From Gemmatimonadota bacterium (lineage in GTDB: Bacteria > Gemmatimonadota > Gemmatimonadetes > Longimicrobiales > Gaopeijiaceae): a DNA stretch of 5,260 bases. Of this stretch, positions 1-5,260 are shown one piece after another; within the stretch, counting starts at the first letter, position 1; each line of letters opens with the position of its first letter. The translations under genes were made by a program, and so were the position numbers. The notes beneath the pieces are model-generated. The model saw nothing but the letters and a program-made list of their open reading frames with translations, was not told the origin of the DNA and searched no databases. Where the stretch lies: NCBI GenBank assembly GCA_002731735.1, contig PCCM01000062.1, forward strand, positions 8,412-13,671, read 5' to 3'.

Positions 1-1
1 C

Positions 2-40
2 CGCCCCATCAGCATCGTGCCCAACCCTGCGGATCTCTAG
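2..40 (+). CDS. possible 3' end of an upstream plus-strand gene
   Basis: Reading from position 2 gives RPISIVPNPADL followed by TAG at 38-40. The codon choice and residue mix look like a natural protein tail, and the gene would converge on the membrane protein that ends at 90. Only 12 codons are visible and no family can be recognised. This may equally be a chance open stretch at the window edge. Confidence 0.25.
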   Translation, partial: RPISIVPNPADL

Positions 41-59
41 GACAACACCGGGGCCCGCC

Positions 60-77
60 AATGTCGAGAAATGTCGA
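60..77. repeat. short tandem-like direct repeat
   Basis: AATGTCGA occurs at 60-67 and again at 70-77, so the copies start 10 bp apart, one helical turn. It lies just downstream of the membrane protein gene. It may be a weak protein-binding site or chance. Confidence 0.25.
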
Positions 78-89
78 ACCCGATCGGAT

Positions 90-2549
90 TCAGGGTAGGG
101 TAGAACCCGTGATCACTCCTCGGAGCCACCCCAAGGATCCCTCCGGGCCCACGAAGAGCTCTTCGGGATACGTGATGTAGGAGAGCATCTCGCGGTAGAT
201 CAGGTCCTGCTCATACCGATTGATCCCCAGGCCCGCCAAATACTGAAGACGGAGGTTCCGGTCACGGTTGATCTGGGCGTCTGCGAGCCACGGGCCCAAC
301 TCGTTGACACGGCCGGAGTAGGTGGCGAGCAGATCCAAGGCGGAGTTGATCCCGACTTCTGAGAGGGACTCGCGGATCGGCCCATACTCGGGTTGCCGCA
401 GCCGCTCGTCCCATGCCGCGACATCGATGGGCGTCGGCTCGAGCCGACCCATCAGTACGAGGTCGTATCCTTGACCGTTTATGGTATTGGCCCAGATCGT
501 TCCGTAGGGGAAGGCTTCGAGGAAGGTGGCGATCTCACTCTTAACTGCCTCTATGCCGGCTTCGTAGAGCTGAACGAAGACCGTGACGACCCCCCCCGGA
601 TTGAGACGCTGTCTCACCAGCTCCCAAAACTCCAGTGTATACAGGTTGGCCGCGCCTTTGACCCAGGGGTCGAGGGGATCGGACGTGATCGCGTCGAAGG
701 TCTCATCCGTGGTCAGAAGAAAGTGTCGGCCGTCGTCGATCCGGAATTGGACTTTCGGATTGTCGGCGACAGCGAAGTTGTGGTCGCTGAAATATTCGGA
801 CACCACCTCGGGCACGAGCGGTTCGATCTCGGCGATTGTGACCTTGTCCACTCGAGGATCGATACTCACCGCCCCGGCGGTGACTCCGGCGCCCATCCCG
901 ATCACGAGCACGGAGCTGGGGTCATCGGGTACTAGCGTGGTAAAATGCCCGAGCATGCGCTGCAAGCGCATGTCCTGGGGGAAACTGGAGGCCTGGATCT
1001 TGCCGGCATTGTGGTAGCTCAGTACGCCGTTGGTCTCCCGCGACACGGCCAACGAGGCGTGGGTACCTTCACCGACGTAGATGATGTCACCGGCGCTGCG
1101 AACCCAGGTGGCCGCGTATCGACCGTACGCCACCAGGAGGCCCGGCACGGGGGCGACGGTGCCTGCGGCTGCGACGGCGATCACTACGATTACGGCGGCC
1201 CGGGCGAGGCTTCGGACATCGAGGGTGAGCTGGCGAAAAGATCCCGGAAGTGCCGACGGTGCCAACAGGATCAGCGAAGAAACCCCGGCCATTCCGATCA
1301 GTACCCACTGTGTCTGTTGCGTACCGATGTCTCCGATCAGGAACAGGGATACGGAAAGGGCGCCGACGATCGCGCCTACCGTGTTGGCCGCATACACTCG
1401 CCCAACGAGGTGCCCGGCGTCCTGTCCGTCGGAGGCTACGGCCGCCAGGGCGAACGGAAAGCTGAGACCCCAGAGCATCGCACCCGGCGTCACGGTCAAG
1501 AGACACCGCACGAGATCGATCTGGAAGTTGTTCGCGGAGGTACTGGCGAGTGAGGGATCGATAGGCCAGTAGGGGAGGGCCGTGGTCAGCGCATACGCCG
1601 CCCACGCCAGGCCGCCCATGACCAGCAGCTGGCACACCCCCAGGGCTGCTCGCGGATTTCGTATGGTTCGGGCCAGGAACGACCCGACTCCGCTCCCTGT
1701 TCCGAGCCCTATAAGGAAGGCGGCCAGGATCAGGGAAAAGGTGTAGACCGTGCCTCCCAGGGTCAGGGAAAGGAGGCGGGTCCAAACCACCTCTGCACCG
1801 AGAGCGGTCATCCCCGAGAGCCCGATGGCCACAAGAACCGGCCACGCCCCCGGGGGCACTGAGGTTGCGACAGGATCGTCGGCGTTGGTGTTCGCTTCAT
1901 GTGCTCCGAGTTCGGCCAGCAGGAATCCCATCGCGGCGACCGTCAGATTGATCCCTACCGCCGTGAGGGTAGCGACGGCGATATCGTGCACACGCAGGAG
2001 GAAGAACCCGGCGAGCAGGGACCCGAATACCGCTCCGGCGATGTTGCCACCATAGAAGAAGCCGAGCCACGACACGCCCTTCGGTGTCGCCTCGACCCAG
2101 CGTGCGATCGCGGGCAGGGTAGCACCCATCAAGATGGTGGGAGGAAGGAGGACAAGTGCGCAGAGGAAGGCACGGGCGGCCAACCCTCCCATCCCTGATC
2201 CCCCGATCAGTCGGTACAAGCTGTCTACCCAGGGCAGAGCCACGAGCACCAGCAGGCCCAAAAGCCCGATCGCCAGCTCAAGAGTAGCGTAGACGCGAAG
2301 CGGGTGAATCCGTGCAGGGATCACATAGGAGAGCCCCACGCTCCCGATGCACATCCCACCCATGAAGATGGCCAGCAGCACGCCGAGCGAGATCGAGGAC
2401 GAGCCGACGATCTGTGAGAGCATCTGAAACCAGACGATCTCGTAGATGAGAGCCGCCGCTCCACTCCCCACGAACAGGAGTACGAGCAGGGGGAGAAAGC
2501 GCGTCGCCCCGGACATGGTGGACCGTTGCTCTGCCGAGCCAGTGTTCAT
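90..2549 (-). CDS. fused polytopic membrane / spermidine synthase-like protein
   Basis: The 819-residue product has two parts. Residues about 17-475 are strongly hydrophobic, with roughly 12-13 predicted membrane spans (for example 17-38, 88-108, 126-148, 266-294, 385-407 and 450-475). The cytosolic-type domain at about 490-705 resembles spermidine synthases. It has a segment HNAGKIQAS (513-521) corresponding to the NGK-Q substrate loop. The SAM-type glycine motif is VLVIGMGAGVTA (547-558), followed by AEIEP (573-577), DDGRHF (605-610) and ITSDPLDPW (621-629), whose Asp624 matches the catalytic Asp region. A tail at 706-819 is unassigned. This is the architecture named fused MFS/spermidine synthase, about 800 residues long, whose substrate is not established; true polyamine synthesis should not be assumed. 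ATG 2549 is the longest start, but a GGAG lies 12 nt upstream, which is long. Met12 (codon at 2514-2516) directly precedes the first span and could be the real start. The family call is firm and the biochemical role is open. Confidence 0.9.
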   Translation of the reverse strand: MNTGSAEQRSTMSGATRFLPLLVLLFVGSGAAALIYEIVWFQMLSQIVGSSSISLGVLLAIFMGGMCIGSVGLSYVIPARIHPLRVYATLELAIGLLGLLVLVALPWVDSLYRLIGGSGMGGLAARAFLCALVLLPPTILMGATLPAIARWVEATPKGVSWLGFFYGGNIAGAVFGSLLAGFFLLRVHDIAVATLTAVGINLTVAAMGFLLAELGAHEANTNADDPVATSVPPGAWPVLVAIGLSGMTALGAEVVWTRLLSLTLGGTVYTFSLILAAFLIGLGTGSGVGSFLARTIRNPRAALGVCQLLVMGGLAWAAYALTTALPYWPIDPSLASTSANNFQIDLVRCLLTVTPGAMLWGLSFPFALAAVASDGQDAGHLVGRVYAANTVGAIVGALSVSLFLIGDIGTQQTQWVLIGMAGVSSLILLAPSALPGSFRQLTLDVRSLARAAVIVVIAVAAAGTVAPVPGLLVAYGRYAATWVRSAGDIIYVGEGTHASLAVSRETNGVLSYHNAGKIQASSFPQDMRLQRMLGHFTTLVPDDPSSVLVIGMGAGVTAGAVSIDPRVDKVTIAEIEPLVPEVVSEYFSDHNFAVADNPKVQFRIDDGRHFLLTTDETFDAITSDPLDPWVKGAANLYTLEFWELVRQRLNPGGVVTVFVQLYEAGIEAVKSEIATFLEAFPYGTIWANTINGQGYDLVLMGRLEPTPIDVAAWDERLRQPEYGPIRESLSEVGINSALDLLATYSGRVNELGPWLADAQINRDRNLRLQYLAGLGINRYEQDLIYREMLSYITYPEELFVGPEGSLGWLRGVITGSTLP

Positions 2550-2725
2550 CTCGTCGCTGGACTCCAGTGGAAAACTCCTTGGGAAAACGGGATCCGTCGA
2601 ACGCGTTGTTTGGTCGTGGGCTTGCCGGAAGTAGGGACACCCGAGCGGGCGCGAACGTTAAGCCGGGGGCCACTCGAGCGATAGCCCTTCCCGGCTCATT
2701 CCCGATGGGGTCGGCGCCGAGTTGA
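2550..2725. other. intergenic region upstream of the membrane protein gene
   Basis: No reading frame here resembles a protein, and I see no convincing minus-strand -35/-10 pair. The promoter of the membrane protein gene should lie here. On the minus strand an AAGGAG occurs about 25 nt before ATG 2549, too far to serve that ATG. Confidence 0.4.
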
Positions 2726-2929
2726 CAATGCCCCGTCCTTCTCGATGTGGGCGGCGAGATCTATAAGATGGAACTCAATGGCACCATCGTCGGGAGACTT
2801 GGCACGGCCCCGAAGCAGATCGGGCAATTCGGTACCGTCAATTCGATCGACTGCAGTGAAGAGAATGAGCTGCTCGTGGGCGAGCTCGGCAATTGGAGAG
2901 TGCGGCGTGTGACCCTACAGCCGATGTGA
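2726..2929 (+). pseudogene. C-terminal remnant of an NHL-repeat beta-propeller protein
   Basis: Reading from 2726 to the TGA at 2927-2929 gives about 67 residues that look like the last one and a half blades of an NHL six-bladed propeller. The clear landmarks are GGEIYKMELNGTIVGRLG, then GQFGTVNSID, then ELLVGELGNWRVRRVTLQP. The closing NWRV-(Q/R)-(K/R) segment is typical of the last blade. The frame is stopped by TGA at 2723-2725, and neither other plus frame upstream continues the propeller, so the N-terminal 200 or more residues of a normal NHL protein are missing. A GTG at 2747 could start a 60-residue product, but it has no ribosome binding site and would be only a propeller fragment. 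I call it the decayed end of a once complete gene, probably truncated by deletion or rearrangement. It ends 16 bp before the converging OsmC stop codon. Confidence 0.65.
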
Positions 2930-2945
2930 TAACGGGGGAGGCTTC

Positions 2946-3416
2946 CTACACGAATTCCACGTCGGTCGTGATCTCGATGGCTCCCTCGAGGCTCTTGGCT
3001 ATGGGACACTTGCCCACGTGCATTTCCAGCACACGGGCTACTGTGTCGCGCACCTCATCGGGGTCCGGCACACGCAGTTTGTAATGCACATGGATCCGCC
3101 GGAGGACGAGTACGCCGCCCTCCTTCTCGATCTCGCCAGCCACCTCTCCGACGATGTCCTCGGGCCTGGTGTTTATCTCGCGCGCTGCCAGCGCGCCGGC
3201 AAGTGTGCCCGTTAGTCAGCCACCGGCCGCCGCCACCACGTAGTCGATCGTCGTGGCATGCGGCTCGATCTTGTTCACGTCGACGCCGTAATGCTCCGCG
3301 ATCGCACCATGAGCACCGAATAGGACGGGCTCGCTCTCCGCCGGCATTGTGGCCGAGCGCGTCGGGCCTCCCAGACGCCGTATCTCAACTCGCGATTCGT
3401 AGACTACTTCCGACAT
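2946..3416 (-). CDS. OsmC/Ohr-family protein, probable selenoprotein (UGA at codon 67)
   Basis: Reading through one TGA gives a 156-residue protein, the normal length for the OsmC family of thiol-dependent peroxidases that reduce organic hydroperoxides in the cytoplasm. The 66 codons before the TGA and the 89 after it are in the same frame and both look like OsmC. The first half carries the N-terminal strands (VVYESRVEIRRLGG) and the start of the central helix (TTIDYVVAAAGG). After the TGA the helix continues as LTGTLAGALAAREI, followed by strands LRRIHVHYKLRV and a helix ending in GKCPIAKSLEGAIEI. OsmC relatives have Cys in Gly-Cys-Leu-Thr exactly where the TGA lies, and the partner Cys137 is kept, so a Sec67/Cys137 pair is inferred. 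The start ATG (3414-3416) has GGAG at 3423-3426 on the minus strand with a 6-nt spacer. A SECIS-like hairpin follows the TGA. The alternative is a Cys-to-stop pseudogene, made less likely by the otherwise undamaged frame. Confidence 0.8.
3180..3196 (-). promoter_or_regulatory. candidate bacterial SECIS hairpin
   Basis: Read on the minus strand, GCGCGCT and AGCGCGC form a perfect 7-bp stem closing a GGC loop (loop at 3187-3189). The stem begins 19 nt after the TGA and the loop follows 26 nt after it. Bacterial SECIS elements recognised by SelB lie inside the coding region, have a small apical loop with a G in its first two positions, and place the loop roughly 16-37 nt after the UGA; all of these hold. 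The 3-nt loop is at the small end of the range. The hairpin overlaps Ala/Arg-rich codons, so some GC pairing could arise by chance. Confidence 0.6.
3216..3218 (-). other. in-frame TGA, candidate selenocysteine codon
   Basis: On the minus strand the context is GCC GGT GGC TGA CTA ACG GGC, giving Ala-Gly-Gly-Sec-Leu-Thr-Gly. It is the only stop in the 157-codon frame and replaces the family's first catalytic cysteine. Sec insertion would need SelB, tRNA-Sec and SelD elsewhere in the genome; none is in this window. Confidence 0.72.
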
Positions 3417-3422
3417 GTCTAT

Positions 3423-3426
3423 CTCC
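3423..3426 (-). promoter_or_regulatory. ribosome binding site of the OsmC gene
   Basis: The minus strand reads GGAG, then a 6-nt spacer ATAGAC, then ATG. The good spacing supports the start at 3416 and argues that the gene is still translated. Confidence 0.6.
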
Positions 3427-3434
3427 GTATCGAG

Positions 3435-3452
3435 GGACCCCGGGCCGGGTCC
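3435..3452 (-). other. GC hairpin in the OsmC leader
   Basis: GGACCC (3435-3440) and GGGTCC (3447-3452) form a perfect 6-bp inverted repeat around a 6-nt loop CGGGCC. It sits 8 nt upstream of the OsmC ribosome binding site, inside the probable 5' untranslated leader, where it could affect translation. The area is GC-rich, so chance is possible. Confidence 0.35.
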
Positions 3453-3484
3453 ACCACATTCTGGGCCTCAGCGGAGGCGGCTTA

Positions 3485-3527
3485 GGCCCTTGCTGGGTTC
3501 GAAAGCGGCTTTCCCAACCCACGGGCC
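3485..3527. repeat. compound inverted repeat (43 nt)
   Basis: Three nested stems can be paired. The outer is GGCCC (3485-3489) with GGGCC (3523-3527), the middle is TGGGTT (3494-3499) with AACCCA (3516-3521), and the inner is GAAAG (3501-3505) with CTTTC (3509-3513) around a CGG loop. Small bulges separate the stems. There is no U-tract, so it is not a classical terminator. It may be an RNA structure in the OsmC leader or a protein-binding dyad. Confidence 0.4.
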
Positions 3528-3649
3528 CTGCGAAATCGACTACTCATGTGTACTCTCGCCCAAAATGCGTTAGTTGTTTCTCTCCCGCCAGCCACCGCAG
3601 CGTGTTTTTCAGCTTGCGATCGAAGGGTCATTCGCCTCCGTAGCCTTCT

Positions 3650-3673
3650 CGAACGAGTCCATGGTCTCGTTCG
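3650..3673. promoter_or_regulatory. 24-bp near-perfect palindrome, candidate operator
   Basis: The 8-bp arms CGAACGAG (3650-3657) and CTCGTTCG (3666-3673) are perfect inverse complements. The 8-nt centre contains CCATGG, itself a palindrome, flanked by T on each side, so 22 of 24 positions obey dyad symmetry. This is typical of a binding site for a dimeric regulator. It lies 234 bp upstream of the OsmC start and 197 bp upstream of the thioredoxin-fusion start. No regulator gene is visible in the window. Confidence 0.5.
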
Positions 3674-3869
3674 TCGGCCGGAAACGAGGGACGACAGGTG
3701 GTAGGATGCCGTCTCCGGCTGGCGACCTTTAGGGCGGCTTTGGGGGTAGCTGGCTCTCTCGCCGGAACCAGGTGGCTTGCGCCCCACCCTCAGCACATGG
3801 GATACTTGGCTCGCAAGCCCGAACCGGTGCTCGGTGGTGCACCTCACTCTCCATCCTCGCGACCTGATC

Positions 3870-5260
3870 ATGCTTTCTCCGGGAGATTCAGCGCCAGACT
3901 TCTCACTGCCCGGACTGGACGGAACAGATTGGGGACTCACGGCGGCGGCAGGAGATCCACTGCTGGTCGCGTTCATCGAGACCGACTGTCCCACCTGCCG
4001 CCTCACGATCCCCTATCTGAAGCGCCTGGCCGAGGCGCTTGGCCCCAACGGTGATCGGGTCGTGGCGGTTTCGCAGGACGGTGGCGAGGAGACAAAGGAG
4101 TTGGTGGAAGCCTATGACGTGAGCTTTCCGGTGCTCCTGGACGTCGACCTGGATGTGTCGCGCAGCTACGATCCGCCCAGCGTCCCGGCGCTCTTCCTCG
4201 TGGGAAGAGGAGGGCGGATCGAGCTCTCCGAGGTGGGCTTCCACAAGGGGGACCTCAACTCGGCCGCGGAAAAAATGCTCTCGAGCCTGGGACTTCCTGT
4301 GCTGACTGTCGCGGACCCCGACGATGGGGCTCCCGCGATGAAGCCCGGGTGTACGTCCCGTCACCTCGAGTCGGCTGTGCCCGTCTCGTCCGGTGAGGTG
4401 ACCGTCGAGCCTACTGCCGAGGCGACTACCGAGCCGTCCCTAGAGCCGATCGATCTACGACCCGAGCGAGCGCCTGCTGCGTCACGTGTCACGCTGGCCG
4501 ACGACGAGGGTCCATACGAGTACTGCATGAGCGCTGGCTTCTCCCCTTTTCTTCCCGTGGTCCCACCCACGGTGGAGCGGGTCGACACCTTCCTGGCGGC
4601 GATCCCGCATCCGCCGGATCGTGTGGTGGGACTGGTCCCGCCCTGTTACGGTCCCGCCACGATCGAGAAGATCGTCGCCAACGCGGTGATGGCGGGCTGC
4701 AAGCCGGAGTACATGGAGGTGCTGATCCCTGTGATCAAGGCCGCTTGCGACGAGCGCTTCAATCTGCACGGGGTGCAGGCGACGACACACTCAGCCACGC
4801 CGTTGATCATCCTGAGCGGGTCGGCCGCCGCACGCCTGGGCTTCGCGAGCGGGGCCGGGGTGTTCGGATGTGTGGCCCGGGCCAACAGCTCCGTGGGCCG
4901 CGCGCTCCAGCTCGTGATGGCCAACCTGGGAGGTGCGCTCCCCGGGGAGATCGACATGTCGGCGTTGGGCAATCCAGGACGCTTCTCCTACTGTGTTGCC
5001 GAAAATCACGAAGAGAGCCCGTGGGAACCTTTGCACGTAGAACTCGGCTTCGGTCAAGACGAGAGCACGGTCACGCTGTTTGCCGCCGGTGGGCTCACGG
5101 AGGTGAGCGAACACACGGCCCGAACGGGGGCCGGAGTGCTCCGCACGATCGCCGCCACGCTCTCCACGGTCTGGAGCTGGAGGCGCTGCGGGCGGGTCGA
5201 TGCCGTGGTCGTGTTGTGCCCGGAACACGCGGCGACCCTGAGTTCGGATGGCTTCGCCAA
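3870..5260 (+). CDS. thioredoxin/peroxiredoxin-like protein fused to a Cys-rich UGSC-associated-type domain (3' end outside window)
   Basis: The frame is open from ATG 3870 to the window edge (463 full codons, no stop). Residues 1-140 form a TlpA/AhpC-type thioredoxin fold. It starts MLSPGDSAPDFSLPGLDG, has the redox site TDCPTC (38-43; Cys40 and Cys43) at the start of a helix, and the cis-proline loop SVPALFLV (104-111). No signal peptide is visible, so a cytoplasmic thiol reductase or peroxidase role is inferred. PGCTSR (159-164) adds an isolated cysteine, and 168-205 is a Glu/Pro/Thr/Ser-rich linker. Residues about 215-463 form a second domain with FLPVVPPTVERVD (227-239), NAVMAGCKPEYM (271-282), GVQATTH (301-307) and AENHEESPWEPLHVE (377-391). 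I recall such segments in uncharacterised proteins found beside UGSC-motif selenoproteins, with no proven activity. This domain has eight cysteines (219, 259, 277, 293, 334, 375, 440, 450). ATG 3870 was chosen from the homology-like N-terminus. No Shine-Dalgarno is visible, and the frame is open upstream to a TAG at 3747 with a GTG at 3837. Confidence 0.8.
   Translation, partial: MLSPGDSAPDFSLPGLDGTDWGLTAAAGDPLLVAFIETDCPTCRLTIPYLKRLAEALGPNGDRVVAVSQDGGEETKELVEAYDVSFPVLLDVDLDVSRSYDPPSVPALFLVGRGGRIELSEVGFHKGDLNSAAEKMLSSLGLPVLTVADPDDGAPAMKPGCTSRHLESAVPVSSGEVTVEPTAEATTEPSLEPIDLRPERAPAASRVTLADDEGPYEYCMSAGFSPFLPVVPPTVERVDTFLAAIPHPPDRVVGLVPPCYGPATIEKIVANAVMAGCKPEYMEVLIPVIKAACDERFNLHGVQATTHSATPLIILSGSAAARLGFASGAGVFGCVARANSSVGRALQLVMANLGGALPGEIDMSALGNPGRFSYCVAENHEESPWEPLHVELGFGQDESTVTLFAAGGLTEVSEHTARTGAGVLRTIAATLSTVWSWRRCGRVDAVVVLCPEHAATLSSDGFA

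Larger units (their letters stand above)
3417..3869. other. divergent intergenic region between the OsmC and thioredoxin-fusion genes
   Basis: These 453 bases separate two genes read away from each other and should contain both promoters. I could not assign -35/-10 boxes on either strand with confidence. The stretch holds several inverted repeats (3435-3452, 3485-3527 and 3650-3673), listed separately. Its reading frames look like noise, apart from a weak short minus-strand stretch ending at 3609. Positions about 3541-3620 are visibly more A/T-rich than the flanks, which fits a promoter zone. Confidence 0.5.

Noticed and set aside
2722..2727. TTGACA resembling a -35 box on the plus strand
   Set aside because: No acceptable -10 box lies 16-18 bp downstream; the nearest TATAAG is about 35 bp away and falls inside the NHL remnant.
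2946..3416. OsmC gene as a plain nonsense-mutated pseudogene
   Set aside because: A single Cys-to-TGA change is one base away and cannot be excluded. However, the rest of the frame, the second active cysteine and the ribosome binding site are intact, and a correctly spaced SECIS-like hairpin follows, so selenoprotein is the better reading.
3491..3521. GGTTCGA-type T-loop suggesting a tRNA, possibly tRNA-Sec
   Set aside because: The flanking bases do not form a 5-bp T-stem, and no acceptor or anticodon arms can be paired. The motif is part of the nested hairpin instead.
3609..3725. Short minus-strand frame ending MDSFEKATEANDPSIAS, reminiscent of a TPR-type protein tail
   Set aside because: Only about 39 codons lie between stops, with no ribosome binding site, and the frame runs across the 24-bp palindrome. 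Too little to call a gene or remnant.
3482..4006. 174-codon minus-strand frame overlapping the start of the thioredoxin-fusion gene
   Set aside because: Its product is rich in Arg, Ser and Gly with no domain pattern, and it lies antisense to a clear thioredoxin domain. It is a GC-rich shadow frame.
4791..5228. 145-codon minus-strand frame in the right part
   Set aside because: Antisense to the second domain of the fusion protein. The sequence is low-complexity Pro/Ala/Arg/His, as expected of a shadow frame.

Overview
The window looks like chromosomal DNA from a GC-rich, free-living bacterium (about 60% G+C by eye). A phylum cannot be fixed from the sequence. The gene content (a membrane-fused spermidine-synthase-like protein, NHL-propeller debris, an OsmC-family protein with an in-frame UGA, and a thioredoxin-like fusion protein) resembles uncultured marine or soil lineages such as Gemmatimonadota or Chloroflexota relatives. 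That placement is an impression, not a result.

Layout from left to right. Positions 2-40 may hold the last codons of a plus-strand gene. Positions 90-2549 (minus) encode an 819-residue multi-spanning membrane protein with a C-terminal spermidine-synthase/methyltransferase-like domain. A short region follows. Positions 2726-2929 (plus) hold the orphaned C-terminal end of an NHL-repeat beta-propeller protein. Positions 2946-3416 (minus) encode an OsmC/Ohr-family protein interrupted by one in-frame TGA at 3216-3218. Positions 3417-3869 are a divergent intergenic region rich in dyad symmetry. From 3870 to the right edge (plus) runs an open reading frame of at least 463 codons: an N-terminal peroxiredoxin/TlpA-like domain with a CPTC site, a low-complexity linker, and a cysteine-rich C-terminal domain that continues out of the window.

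The main discovery is the OsmC gene. Its two halves lie in the same frame. The TGA falls exactly where OsmC relatives carry their first reactive cysteine (Gly-Gly-TGA-Leu-Thr-Gly-Thr), and the second cysteine of the pair (Cys137 in CPIAKS) is intact. A perfect 7-bp hairpin with a GGC loop starts 19 nt after the TGA, with its loop 26 nt after it. This fits the bacterial SECIS pattern, so the gene is best read as a 156-residue selenoprotein that ordinary gene calling would split or call a pseudogene. OsmC-like selenoproteins have been reported from marine metagenome surveys, so the class is known even if this example may not be.

The OsmC gene and the thioredoxin-fusion gene are transcribed divergently. 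Between them lies a 24-bp near-perfect palindrome (3650-3673) that could be a shared operator. The inferred picture is a small peroxide/thiol redox module: a Sec/Cys peroxidase next to a thioredoxin-fold protein, possibly coregulated. The membrane protein and the NHL remnant have no evident mechanistic link to it.
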